Shown: positions 8,447-16,971 of the stretch, one piece after another | How the letters are laid out: every line of letters starts with the position of its first letter | Position numbering within the stretch: position 1 is the stretch's first letter | Source: Marinilactibacillus sp036039175 | GTDB taxonomy: Bacteria; Bacillota; Bacilli; Lactobacillales; Carnobacteriaceae_A | Assembly: GCF_036039175.1 (NCBI RefSeq) | Contig: NZ_JAYXKP010000001.1 | Span: 434,001-498,000 of the forward strand | Direction of reading: 5' to 3' | DNA: 64,000 nt | The notes under the pieces: generated by a model | What the model was told of the DNA's origin: nothing | Database searches by the model: none | The model's input: only the letters and a program-made list of their open reading frames with translations | Program-made: the position numbers and the translations under genes

Positions 8447-8519
8447 TGGCGCAGGACAGAGTCGAACTGCCGACACACGGAGCTTCAATCCGTTGCTCTA
8501 CCAACTGAGCTACTGCGCC
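8447..8519 (-). tRNA. tRNA-Phe(GAA)
   Basis: Cloverleaf with acceptor GGCGCAG and anticodon GAA in the loop TTGAAGC; discriminator A. Confidence 0.95.
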
Positions 8520-8530
8520 TTTAAAATGGA

Positions 8531-8602
8531 TGACCCCTACGGGATTCGAACCCGTGTTACCGCCGTGAAAGGGCGGTGTCTTAACCGCTTGACCAAGGGG
8601 CC
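8531..8602 (-). tRNA. tRNA-Glu(TTC)
   Basis: Cloverleaf with anticodon TTC in the loop CTTTCAC. It is the first tRNA of the operon, about 40 nt after the promoter. Confidence 0.95.
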
Positions 8603-8647
8603 TGTATAAATAAAGTGAAATATATTAAGAACACAGCAACAAAAAAT

Positions 8648-8676
8648 ATATTACAGGAATATTCGATCTTTGTCAA
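8648..8676 (-). promoter_or_regulatory. promoter of the five-tRNA operon
   Basis: On the minus strand TTGACA (8676-8671), a 17-bp spacer and TAATAT (8653-8648) precede tRNA-Glu. The remaining sequence up to 8889 shows only short weak hairpins. Confidence 0.8.
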
Positions 8677-8889
8677 TAAGATTTCGCAAAAATCTAAAGA
8701 GCATTTCGATTTAGTCTTTTCTTTTGTACTGAATCAATTGAAATTCTTATTGAAGATCCATCGGTTCATACCTACCATAACGTAACCCTCATAAAGGGTA
8801 TAAGAAATCCTAAGTAGGATCTCTTATATTCCGTAAGACCTTTAAAGTGTACTCTAGATAGATAAGTTAAAACTATAATTCATTAGGTT

Positions 8890-9129
8890 TTAAGCAATGG
8901 TTGTACAATGGATCTTATCATACAATTCTCTTAAGGTTAATTTTTTCACTACTTGATTAAATATCTTTAACTCATATGGAGAAGGCACTTTCTCTGCTTC
9001 TAGAAAATAATTACTATAATATCCCTGTTCATTAATTAGCGCAAAGACCATTTGGTCTCCGCAAATATGATTCAAGTCATAATTTAGTTTCTTTTTTACC
9101 CAATCATAAGTAAGTTCCACGTAAGTCAC
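8890..9129 (-). CDS. hypothetical 79-aa protein
   Basis: A short cytoplasmic protein with an aromatic N-terminus (MTYVELTYDWVKKKL) and a central MVFALINEQGYYSNYFLEAE stretch. No family is recognised. The start is preceded by AGAGGTGACTTACG. Its centre has loose likeness (VF, G-Y, FL-x-E) and the same length as the prophage protein at 12,727, which could be chance. Confidence 0.5.
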   Translation of the reverse strand: MTYVELTYDWVKKKLNYDLNHICGDQMVFALINEQGYYSNYFLEAEKVPSPYELKIFNQVVKKLTLRELYDKIHCTTIA

Positions 9130-9464
9130 CTCTATTATTCGATAAGCTAAATTATACTATAGATATTAATCTTTTTTCATATTAATTGTGACAACTTTAA
9201 ATAAAAAGTATCATTATGACTGATTTAACAACTTATTTTTATATTTACTATTTATTTAATTCGATTGTTATTTATACCTATCATTTGATAAAATATTCAT
9301 TTTAAGATTGAATTTGTATAAATGAGCCTCTACTAGATTGTCTGAATTATATTAAAACAAATTATAACTATGCTTATAAATTTAAGAATATAATCAACAT
9401 AAAACAATCAAGCAAGAATGATATATTTATATAAAGATAATAACTTATATGGAATGAACTCATT
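9130..9464. other. AT-rich intergenic region, nothing recognised
   Basis: Very AT-rich sequence with no open frame of note, RNA motif, strong promoter or clear terminator that I could recognise. Confidence 0.5.
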
Positions 9465-9719
9465 CTAACGATGTTGATTTGCTGAAATTCGCTTCAAATA
9501 ACGAAACATATATTTTCTCTGAAAAATCTCTAGAAGCTTACTTATAATCACCGTGTAAAGTACATATAAAACCAGTGTAATTAAAATACCACCCAGTACT
9601 ATTAAAAAGGGTGTTGTATCACGCTTTACTATTATTTCCAGTATCGGTACTAGATTTAGAGAAACCAAAACAGTTTTTAACATTTCGAGTATTCTATCTT
9701 TAGTGCTCTGTTTCATCAT
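9465..9719 (-). CDS. small membrane protein, unknown
   Basis: An 84-aa protein with two hydrophobic helices (about 14-30 and 36-60) and a strongly basic C-terminus (FQRKYMFRYLKRISANQHR). The ATG at 9719 is favoured because AAGAGGTG lies just upstream; the GTG at 9725 overlaps that site. No family is recognised. Confidence 0.55.
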   Translation of the reverse strand: MMKQSTKDRILEMLKTVLVSLNLVPILEIIVKRDTTPFLIVLGGILITLVLYVLYTVIISKLLEIFQRKYMFRYLKRISANQHR

Positions 9720-9840
9720 TATCACCTCTTGTTAAACAAATTCTTTATATTTATAGTAATAGAAAATAGTATCTATATTTGCTTTATACGTCATTTAGAT
9801 TATAGTATTATTTTCAATTCATAGGAAGAGGTGTAGAAAT

Positions 9841-10272
9841 ATGATGTACAAAAAAACCATAATCGCTTTACTTTCATTAGTTGTTATATTAACTGGTGGA
9901 TTATTATTTCGGTATTTTTATGGGCCTTTTCAAATAGAAAATTCCATTAGTGTTGAAAATGATACGGATCAATTAGTTCCATCTATTAATTTTTATTTAT
10001 CCCCGAGTATTTCAGCTGATTCAAGGGCAAAAAAAGATTTTGATTTTGGTTCAACTTCCGCTCTTCAACCCGGAGAAAGCGATGAATTTATAAGCTCTCA
10101 AGTAATAGAAAGAGATTATAATATTCTTATGGAATATGAGCTTAGTGACGGAACTATAAAAAAAGACATGGCGAATGCTTATATTCGTGCAGGCTCAAAA
10201 GTATATTCTGATACACTGATTGTTACTGAAGTAACTGATGACGGAGAATTAGTATTCAAGGGTAGATATTAA
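9841..10272 (+). CDS. membrane-anchored extracytoplasmic protein, unknown
   Basis: A 143-aa protein starting after GGAAGAGGTG. It has an N-terminal membrane anchor (about residues 5-27) followed by a soluble, probably all-beta domain of about 110 residues with mixed charge. There is no lipobox cysteine. It is the last chromosomal gene before the prophage attL site, so it belongs to the host rather than the phage. No family is recognised. Confidence 0.6.
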   Translation: MMYKKTIIALLSLVVILTGGLLFRYFYGPFQIENSISVENDTDQLVPSINFYLSPSISADSRAKKDFDFGSTSALQPGESDEFISSQVIERDYNILMEYELSDGTIKKDMANAYIRAGSKVYSDTLIVTEVTDDGELVFKGRY

Positions 10273-10391
10273 AAGTTAAATATAAGCTCTTTTAAAAAAT
10301 TTTCTGGACTGAATGCAAAATACCATGTGGCATCTTCTTTGGAATCTATGAAGAATATAGAACTTTATTATTCTCTATATTTCCCGCAAAA

Positions 10392-10434
10392 AAAGGTCTT
10401 ATAAACGTTGGTTTTCAACGTTTATAAGACCTTT
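10392..10434 (-). terminator. original chromosomal terminator of the tRNA-Ser/Asn operon, now split off by the prophage
   Basis: A perfect 19-bp stem (10392-10410 / 10416-10434) is followed on the minus strand by T7. It lies just outside attL, so before integration it stood directly behind tRNA-Ser. A similar hairpin is carried on the phage side at 48,766-48,800. Confidence 0.85.
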
Positions 10435-10467
10435 CTCACCTTGCATATTTCTTCTGTTTCATACCCT

Positions 10468-10490
10468 AAAGGAGAATAAGGGATTCGAAC
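10468..10490. other. prophage attachment site attL
   Basis: A 23-bp sequence identical to 48838-48860 and matching the 3' end of tRNA-Ser (T-arm and acceptor, minus strand). Here the similarity stops inside the tRNA, leaving only a 3' fragment. The two copies bound the prophage. From 10491 to 10826 there is no gene; apart from the arm-type repeats at 10544-10563 I see nothing recognisable. Confidence 0.93.
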
Positions 10491-10543
10491 TATTTAATAT
10501 TTTAAGCTCCACATCAGCTTTTAACGAAATATTTTTACGAATG

Positions 10544-10563
10544 AATGCAAAAATAATGCAAAA
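10544..10563 (+). repeat. pair of AATGCAAAA repeats, likely integrase arm sites (left)
   Basis: AATGCAAAA at 10544-10552 and 10555-10563, repeating with an 11-bp period. The same pair with the same spacing lies at the right end (48698, 48709) beside the integrase gene. Confidence 0.65.
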
Positions 10564-10826
10564 TGATTTCACTAATTTTCACTACTTGTTCTTTCTATTT
10601 CATTCTCAAAGATTAGTTTAATAAACTATTTGCTAGTTCGTAAATTTATACACACTTAACACTCACAAATTAACTTTATAAGCTCCTCAATACAGAAAGA
10701 TTTTAAATATGATATTAATAGTTACAACTATTATTTACTTATCCTTTTTTAAATTTACAAAATAAAAAAGGTTTCTAATCTACAAATAAAGATAAAATAT
10801 TATATAATTTTTATTTAATAATTTAT

Positions 10827-12473
10827 CTATATAGTGTTTTCAATCTTATCCCAAGGTATATCGAAAGTATATTCGCAATGTTCTTTGATCACTTCTAACC
10901 AGTATAAATTTACTGTGCCAATTCCCCAAACATTATCTGAAATAGTTTCAATATAAGCGAAATAACTAGACATGTGATAAGTTGAGATATCCTTGATTCT
11001 ATCTAATAAAGTTCTACCAGCAGGATTCGAAGTCATGTAGCGTCGAGGATGGCATTTTTCAAGTACATCATACAATAATTTGCCAATTTCAAGATCCGCC
11101 TCGAGATACTCCTCGTTTAACAAATTGGAAAGGTTTAGAAATCTCTCTAAGCGACTATCTATCCAATAAAAATCGTTGGTATGATTTATAAAATCGAGGG
11201 AAAGATTTGTAAGTTTTACGAAATCTCGAGTTTTTATCAAACTATTAGTGGAATTCACTAATTCGGTAGCATAATCAAAAATCTTTAATCCATATTCATG
11301 ATCTGGATTATTTGAATTTTCATTCTCTAGATTAAAAGGTTTTCCTTTTAATATATATGGCCCTTTATAAATTTTAATCAGTGCTTCTAGCACATTTTTA
11401 TTAAGATAAGCATCATCACTTATATACCATTTTTCATCTTCTGATTTAAAAATAGATAATAAAGCCTTGGTAAACTCACCCGAATCTTTATCTTGATGTT
11501 CAAATTGCCCAGATATATCAGTACTCGCTCTTTCTATTTCAGCCTCATCCACCAGTTGATCAATAAAACTAGGTAAATCTACTGTTTCTATAACGTTAAT
11601 TTTATATGAGTTTAGAAATTTAATATAGTATTCATAATAAGTACCCCATTTTTCTTTATCGTAAGCAGTTAAGACCATGTAGAACTTATCTTCTCTCAAT
11701 TCGTCGCTATAATCCCTTATAAACTGAAAATATGTTTGGTGTATAGTTAAATCATTGAACCCATAACCCATCATTAAAATAACATTACTTGAAAACAAGG
11801 TATAAAGTTTACTTCTGAAATAACCAAAGTCATGGATAAACTTATAAAATTGAGAATGAGTAAAAATGATACCTTCAGGAGAATTTTTGTCTCCATGAAT
11901 TTTAATTATTGATTTTTCACTATCGTTCCAAGTTAGTTCTCTATTAGTTCCGGGTGATAATACTTTGTGTTGAGGAAAAATTTTTTCCATGACCTCTTCA
12001 TAGTTGGTTGTAAGAACGTGACTGATTTCTAACTTACTTAATTTATCTAATTTCTTTATAGCCTCATTATCTTTTCTATGCTCACTAATATGTACTTCTT
12101 CCAATACTTTTCTAGAAAAATCATTTTCAAGCCTGTCTTGAATTTCTCCTTCTATTACTTTAGACAATAATTCATTCGTCGGTAATTCAGAAGTGTCGGG
12201 ACCTTCCATTCCAATCTCCATAATTATCGATTCTTTTTTTTCTTTGTAATTTTCTGTCTTGTAATGATGCAATAACGACTGCGCAATTTGTAAAGGGTCG
12301 CCTTTTCCTAAATCATCATACTCCAAATCTTCGACACCAATCTTTTTTGCTGTTTTACTGAGGAGTTCGTTCCAGCTTGGATACCCATAGTATCGACTAT
12401 ATCCCGCACCTACAAAAGGTACTACTACTCCATTATTTATTTGTTTTATAAGCCTCTTTTGAATTTCAGTCAT
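10827..12473 (-). CDS. SIR2-domain protein, candidate anti-phage NADase
   Basis: A 548-aa protein with an N-terminal SIR2-like domain: FVGAGYSRYYGYPSW (about 20-34), THY-type motif HVLTTNYEEVMEK and IIKIHGD with the conserved Asn and His, then VILMMGYGFNDLTIHQTYF. The C-terminal half (about 310-548) is not recognised. SIR2-like domains of this kind occur in bacterial defence proteins (Thoeris ThsA, DSR, SIR2-Argonaute and others), where they deplete NAD+ on infection; that role is inferred here. It starts after AAGGAGATAGTA. It is a single gene on the minus strand in the prophage cargo zone next to attL. Confidence 0.85.
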   Translation of the reverse strand: MTEIQKRLIKQINNGVVVPFVGAGYSRYYGYPSWNELLSKTAKKIGVEDLEYDDLGKGDPLQIAQSLLHHYKTENYKEKKESIIMEIGMEGPDTSELPTNELLSKVIEGEIQDRLENDFSRKVLEEVHISEHRKDNEAIKKLDKLSKLEISHVLTTNYEEVMEKIFPQHKVLSPGTNRELTWNDSEKSIIKIHGDKNSPEGIIFTHSQFYKFIHDFGYFRSKLYTLFSSNVILMMGYGFNDLTIHQTYFQFIRDYSDELREDKFYMVLTAYDKEKWGTYYEYYIKFLNSYKINVIETVDLPSFIDQLVDEAEIERASTDISGQFEHQDKDSGEFTKALLSIFKSEDEKWYISDDAYLNKNVLEALIKIYKGPYILKGKPFNLENENSNNPDHEYGLKIFDYATELVNSTNSLIKTRDFVKLTNLSLDFINHTNDFYWIDSRLERFLNLSNLLNEEYLEADLEIGKLLYDVLEKCHPRRYMTSNPAGRTLLDRIKDISTYHMSSYFAYIETISDNVWGIGTVNLYWLEVIKEHCEYTFDIPWDKIENTI

Positions 12474-12688
12474 TACTATCTCCTTTTTGAATATACTTAT
12501 GATAGACCAATAGTAACATAGTTAGATACTATAAATAGGATTTTTTAAATAACCTCTTCCAAATTTTCTAAATGTATAGGGTAGTCCATATCTTGCACGA
12601 CGAAAAGAGTATATATGATGAGGTATGATAAACTTGCAATCAAGCCTTTTTGGACTACTTTATAAATGAAGATTCATGAAGAGATATG

Positions 12689-12716
12689 AAAAAGGGGCAG
12701 TCACTCTGCCCCTTTT
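12689..12716 (-). terminator. terminator after the 79-aa gene
   Basis: An 11-bp GC-rich stem (arms to 12700 and from 12706) with a 5-nt loop, followed by a T-run on the minus strand; it lies directly after the stop at 12727. Confidence 0.8.
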
Positions 12717-12726
12717 CTGCCCCTAT

Positions 12727-12966
12727 TTACATGCTTGCTACTAATATCTTCCGCAAAGTCCGCAAATCTGTTTCGTAGGCTTTCGTTCTATTAAAAAGAC
12801 TCTTAATAAAAGATTTGGATATCTTTAGCTTATTTTCACTTACCAAAAAATGTTCTATGTATTTACCGTTATCTTTTCTGCAGAACACTATGACTTCTTC
12901 ATCATAATGATATTCGTATATCTGATAGTCCAATGTACATAGTAAAGCTTCTTTATCAAGTTGCAT
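12727..12966 (-). CDS. hypothetical 79-aa prophage protein
   Basis: A small, charged, cytoplasmic protein with EEVIVFCRKDNGKYIEHFLV in the middle and a basic C-terminal helix. It has its own terminator and a start after GGAGAGGATGGA. No family is recognised. It lies in the cargo zone upstream of the SIR2 gene and on the same strand, but its terminator and the 250-bp gap argue against a shared operon. Confidence 0.55.
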   Translation of the reverse strand: MQLDKEALLCTLDYQIYEYHYDEEVIVFCRKDNGKYIEHFLVSENKLKISKSFIKSLFNRTKAYETDLRTLRKILVASM

Positions 12967-13067
12967 TCCATCCTCTCCTTTGTTTCATTATAAAATATCA
13001 GGTATCAACTTTCTATAAATTTTACGTTAACATTTCTTAAAATATAGATTCATCTTACTCTTTTTAA

Positions 13068-13119
13068 TTGACTATTCGAACAAACGTTCCTATAATCATC
13101 ATATACGGAACGCACATTC
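13068..13119 (+). promoter_or_regulatory. SOS-type promoter with a consensus LexA/DinR box
   Basis: TTGACT (13068-13073), a 17-bp spacer and TATAAT (13091-13096). The spacer holds GAACAAACGTTC (13078-13089), a perfect match to the Firmicutes LexA consensus GAAC-N4-GTTC, flanked by C on both sides. A one-mismatch second site, GAACGCACATTC, lies at 13108-13119. It drives the small ORF at 13138 and the YolD-like gene. Confidence 0.85.
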
Positions 13120-13137
13120 GTTTAGTGGGGTGATTTA

Positions 13138-13257
13138 GTGGAAGTTGAAAATGAACTTACTTATATAGAAGAAGATATCTGGGGGTTAGGAGAGAGTAGT
13201 TTGATACTTATAGAAAATGAGATAGAAGATAAATTGAAGGAGAATGACCATGAGTGA
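13138..13257 (+). CDS. 39-aa acidic leader protein of the SOS operon
   Basis: A GTG-start reading frame after GGGGTG with good spacing, encoding a very acidic peptide (starting MEVENELTYIEEDIWGLG). It ends in an 8-bp overlap with the start of the YolD-like gene, suggesting translational coupling. YolD genes in other Firmicutes often follow short ORFs in SOS operons. Function unknown; the ribosome site and overlap support it as real. Confidence 0.6.
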   Translation: MEVENELTYIEEDIWGLGESSLILIENEIEDKLKENDHE

Positions 13258-13660
13258 AGAAGTAATATTGTTGAACCCTGATAAAATGGGTTATGTAGAT
13301 AGAGGTAAAATGAAATGGCAAGGTATGATTCTCGCTGAGCAAAAAGATTATATAAGGAAGATGAAGCGTGAAGATGAATCTGGAGAGATACAAGCTAAAG
13401 AAGAAATGACTGAGGAATCCATTGCTGAAGTTTTATATACTGCATACGTGACTAAGCTACCTGTTGCGATTCAAGCAACAATACTTAGAGATGGATTATA
13501 TTATCCTGATGTAATCGGTATGGTGTTGGGATTTATGAATAATAAAGTGGTTTTGGAAGTTCGTCGTAATAACAGTGATAATGCAGAGAAAAGAATTACG
13601 CTTGATCAGATTCGAAATATAGAATTGTTTGATATACTTAAGTGGAATAACAAAAGATGA
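13250..13660 (+). CDS. YolD-like family protein
   Basis: A 136-aa protein with the YolD signature DRGKMKWQGMILAEQ (about residues 14-28) and a C-terminal half of small beta-strand motifs with an ITLDQIRNIELFD segment. YolD proteins typically accompany the Y-family polymerase UvrX/UmuC in SOS operons of Bacillus phages and plasmids; no polymerase gene is present here. ATG 13250 is chosen because AAGGAG is 7 nt upstream. The gene is under the LexA-type promoter at 13068. Confidence 0.85.
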   Translation: MSEEVILLNPDKMGYVDRGKMKWQGMILAEQKDYIRKMKREDESGEIQAKEEMTEESIAEVLYTAYVTKLPVAIQATILRDGLYYPDVIGMVLGFMNNKVVLEVRRNNSDNAEKRITLDQIRNIELFDILKWNNKR

Positions 13661-13686
13661 TAAGCTAACGAAAGTAGGCTAAATTT

Positions 13687-15375
13687 ATGAAAAAAAATAA
13701 AGAACAAATTGAAAAGGCTGCTACTAGAAAGTTAGAAAGTGTTTTAGAACAAACCTCGTCCATACAAACTAGCTTTAATTCCGAAGATAAAACTCCTCTT
13801 TTAGATGGTTACATCAGACTTTACGATGTAGAGGAAGGAGAGCAAACAAAGAAGGAATCTTTTTTGGGACACATTAATGTTCAAATTAAAGGGACTACAA
13901 ATAACAGAATTTTTAAATCAGGAAAATTTTCTGTAAACACCACTGACATTGAAGGATTCAAAAAGATAAACGGTTGTATCTATTTTGTAGTTTATGTAAG
14001 TGGTAAAGAAGAAATAATATATTTTAAGCACTTCCTTCCCTTTGAATTGCAAAATATAGATACAAGTGGTAAAAGCATAACGCAAAAATTTCATCAATTC
14101 CCAGAAAGCGTAGCGGACATAAAAACTGATTTGAATTATTTTTTAGAAAATCAAAATGCTCAATCCGATAGTGTCTTAGGTATTCATATACCACTTGAAA
14201 AAATCAAAACTCTATCTGCAAAAATTCCTAATCGAACCAGTTACGGCTACGAAATATTTAATCGTGGCGCTACTTTGTACTATAAAAGTTCCGAAGGAAT
14301 AGACATACCTATAGCCATGGTAGTTCCGGATTCACATAGACAAGTCGCAAATTACAACGAGCCTATAAAAGTAGGCCCTCATATGGATTTAATGGCCAAT
14401 ATAATAATAGATGTTGAGAAGAATTATAGTTTATTCAATATAGATGACTTTATAAAATACGAGTATAAGCATAACATGGTAAATTTTTCCTACGATCTGA
14501 AAAAATTCAAAACCTTTGATAAATTATTTCATAAAGTAAAAGTGTTATCGGCATTAATTGATAATGGTTTCAATGTAAGAGACCACGACTTTGATATACT
14601 CGAACAATTTAGTAAAACTGAATCAAGTAAACTAACTGAAGTGAGAAATTTCAACAATTTCTTAGAAAGTGTTTATATGATTTTTTCAAAGTTATCTATA
14701 TCTTTAGATTTTGATTATTTTTCTCTTGAAGAAAATACTAAAAACGGAATTGAAAACATGGTCAATTGGGAAGATACAATTGATGAGCAAGCTAGCATTA
14801 GGACCTTTACATTAAATGATAATCTATATTATTTATTATTGACTCCTGAAGGTATTGAGAACATTTTCTTGTTAGATAATAAGTACTCTTTTTTTTACGG
14901 TGAGAGTCCCTCTATGAAAATATATCCTTCTTTAATTCCAAGGGAAAACCTAGAAAAAGTGTACCATTTTGATAAAGATATCGTACTAAATAATATCAAG
15001 GATTTGTACAATGACAATATAGAACATAGTGACTTTATTAACGGTTATCTATTAGATATAATCAAGACTTATGATCGTTCAAAATCCGACGATTTTCTAA
15101 AATTAGCTTATGACATAGGTAAAATGCAAGTTGATATGTCTGCTGATACAATCAATTTGATTAATTTTTATCAAGTTATAATTAGACAAAGAGAATTAAC
15201 ATTCTTGGAGATGCAACAATTGCGTGATACCAGAAATAAGACTAAAGAAAAATTCGAAGATATCTGTTTAGGGATATTGCTTAGAGACAGTGATATAATA
15301 GATAGAATCGGAGAATTATCTCCCGAAGAAAAAGAAGATCTTTCTGAATGGCCAATTTATGAATTGGTAAATTAA
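13687..15375 (+). CDS. DUF4365-like protein with putative PD-(D/E)xK nuclease domain
   Basis: A 562-aa protein. Residues about 35-125 resemble DUF4365: LLDGYIRLYDVEEGEQ with an acidic residue, then GHINVQIKGTT, the pattern of the PD-(D/E)xK fold (D ... Q-x-K), then VYFVVYVSG. The rest (about 150-562) is not recognised and has no membrane segments. DUF4365 proteins are often near restriction and defence genes. It starts only 26 bp after the YolD-like stop with no terminator between, so it is probably in the same SOS-controlled operon. A nuclease role is inferred. Confidence 0.7.
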   Translation: MKKNKEQIEKAATRKLESVLEQTSSIQTSFNSEDKTPLLDGYIRLYDVEEGEQTKKESFLGHINVQIKGTTNNRIFKSGKFSVNTTDIEGFKKINGCIYFVVYVSGKEEIIYFKHFLPFELQNIDTSGKSITQKFHQFPESVADIKTDLNYFLENQNAQSDSVLGIHIPLEKIKTLSAKIPNRTSYGYEIFNRGATLYYKSSEGIDIPIAMVVPDSHRQVANYNEPIKVGPHMDLMANIIIDVEKNYSLFNIDDFIKYEYKHNMVNFSYDLKKFKTFDKLFHKVKVLSALIDNGFNVRDHDFDILEQFSKTESSKLTEVRNFNNFLESVYMIFSKLSISLDFDYFSLEENTKNGIENMVNWEDTIDEQASIRTFTLNDNLYYLLLTPEGIENIFLLDNKYSFFYGESPSMKIYPSLIPRENLEKVYHFDKDIVLNNIKDLYNDNIEHSDFINGYLLDIIKTYDRSKSDDFLKLAYDIGKMQVDMSADTINLINFYQVIIRQRELTFLEMQQLRDTRNKTKEKFEDICLGILLRDSDIIDRIGELSPEEKEDLSEWPIYELVN

Positions 15376-15418
15376 AAAGAGCCCTTACCAATAGCTGATA
15401 TGCGGGTAAGGGCTCTTT
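15376..15418. terminator. bidirectional terminator between cargo genes and lysis genes
   Basis: A perfect 14-bp stem (15376-15389 / 15405-15418). It ends the plus-strand DUF4365 operon and the minus-strand lysis transcript. Confidence 0.85.
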
Positions 15419-15437
15419 GTTTTACATTAATTTAATT

Positions 15438-16712
15438 TTATTTCAATAATTGATTGATTCGTTTCTGTACTTCATCTGGTTTATAACCAGCTTTACGTAG
15501 CTTTTGAGCACGTCCAGGATTATCTCCCCAGCTGTGTTTCTCAAACGCAATTTCTCTAGCTACTGCATCCACTGATCTATTATTAGTCGTTGGAACAGAC
15601 CCACCACCCAAATCAGTTAAACGAGCGAATCCTACATAAGTCCCTTTGCTATTGATCAATCGAACAGAGTTGCGCCAGTTATTGTCGATTTTATCTACTT
15701 TAGCTGTCAGCTTTGCATTCTTGACTGGATTGACTGCATTCCCTTGAGCATATAACTTACCTGCAGGTAATGTGACCGATTGGCCAACAGCGATTGAGTT
15801 ATTCAGTTTGACGACTTCCGTACTTGGAGCTTTTGCGCCATCACGTAAGATACCTAATAACTGCAGGTTTTGTGCTGCACTTCCCTGATATCCTTTAATG
15901 CCATACTTAGCTGCTAACTTGGCGCGGTTATCATATGAGCCATCTTCTCCGATTGATTCTAGATATTTTGAAATGGAGTTACCATGATACTTAGTACTTT
16001 GTTTCTCTTCAGGAGTTGCTTTGTTACCTGCAGACGGTAAAGTGATCACTTGTCCAATCTTCAAGCCTTTTGGATCCACTCCTGGGTTAGCATGTTCTAA
16101 ATCAATGACTTCAAAGTCTTTTCCTTTCGCAATACCCCAGAATGTATCTCCTTCTTGTACAGTATATTTATTACCGGCTACTGGTTTAGGCGCACTTGGT
16201 GTCGATGTAGCACCTTTGAGAATTTGCTCATACTTAAATACACAACAAGCTTTCCAAGAATATCCTGGATACTCATTGTGTGATCGAACTCGTTTAATCT
16301 GTTTCTGATCTTGCTTGATTCTCGCTACCAGTAAGCGTAGGGATTCTTCTTGTTCTGGAGTGGGCTTATCATAGCGGAAGTCGCCTGTTAAGACAATTCC
16401 TACTGCAATATTGTTGCTGTTTCCTACGTGGTAAGTTCTCCAGTTGATTGGATTACAGAACTTGATAGTCCCATCTGGTTCAATAACATATGAGTAACCA
16501 ATACCTGGCCACCCTAATGTATTCACATGGTAACTTGAATACCCTCTTGCGTTTGATCCAGACAAACCAATTCGAGTCAATGAGTGGTGAATGGCAATTT
16601 CTGTCTTTAACTGTATATTCAAGACTGGAAACTTTTTAGTGGGATGCTTTACTACCTGGCTCCTGTAATCAACGAACTTTGGTAAATCTAGATATAATCC
16701 GTAAACAATCAT
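15438..16712 (-). CDS. endolysin: amidase_2 + LysM + C-terminal binding modules
   Basis: N-acetylmuramoyl-L-alanine amidase-type endolysin of 424 aa that would cut peptidoglycan at lysis. The N-terminal zinc amidase has IAIHHSLT, VGIVLTGDFR and the distal ligand region RSHNEYPGYSWKACC (about 35-160). A LysM repeat (YTVQEGDTFWGIAKG, about 180-225) is followed by a cell-wall-binding-like region and an SH3-like region (LTAKVDKIDNNWRNSVRL), and a C-terminal helical module. There is no signal peptide, consistent with a holin-dependent lysin. ATG 16712 is preferred because AAAGGTGG is 7-8 nt upstream. Confidence 0.92.
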   Translation of the reverse strand: MIVYGLYLDLPKFVDYRSQVVKHPTKKFPVLNIQLKTEIAIHHSLTRIGLSGSNARGYSSYHVNTLGWPGIGYSYVIEPDGTIKFCNPINWRTYHVGNSNNIAVGIVLTGDFRYDKPTPEQEESLRLLVARIKQDQKQIKRVRSHNEYPGYSWKACCVFKYEQILKGATSTPSAPKPVAGNKYTVQEGDTFWGIAKGKDFEVIDLEHANPGVDPKGLKIGQVITLPSAGNKATPEEKQSTKYHGNSISKYLESIGEDGSYDNRAKLAAKYGIKGYQGSAAQNLQLLGILRDGAKAPSTEVVKLNNSIAVGQSVTLPAGKLYAQGNAVNPVKNAKLTAKVDKIDNNWRNSVRLINSKGTYVGFARLTDLGGGSVPTTNNRSVDAVAREIAFEKHSWGDNPGRAQKLRKAGYKPDEVQKRINQLLK

Positions 16713-16713
16713 A

Positions 16714-16971
16714 TTATTTTCCACCTTTCGAGTATTGTTTCACTAATTGATCGCCTAATACTGCAGCACCAGTTACAAGAATACCTTGCACGATATTTTC
16801 AGCTGTAAATCCACCAATCAATAATGGTGTCAAAATTAAACTGATAAACAACAGAATAAAAGGAATCGTCCAATCTGGCAGCTTTTTAGAATCTTTCATA
16901 AACATTCCCAGTACGTAAAGCGTGGGAATCATAATCAATCCTTCGTCAAAAATAAATTTCAATATATCCAT
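16714..16971 (-). CDS. phage holin
   Basis: An 85-aa membrane protein with three hydrophobic segments (about 12-25, 33-54, 60-78) and a basic C-terminus (KQYSKGGK), directly upstream of the endolysin with its stop next to the lysin start. Size, topology and position indicate the holin that forms membrane holes for lysin release. The subfamily is not assigned. Confidence 0.85.
   Translation of the reverse strand: MDILKFIFDEGLIMIPTLYVLGMFMKDSKKLPDWTIPFILLFISLILTPLLIGGFTAENIVQGILVTGAAVLGDQLVKQYSKGGK

Noticed and set aside
10308..10322. AATGCAAAA copy outside attL
   Set aside because: It lies in host sequence before attL as a single copy without the 11-bp partner, so it was not counted as an arm site.
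13208..13393. Minus-strand open frame of 61 aa
   Set aside because: Antisense to the mini-ORF and YolD gene, no ribosome site.
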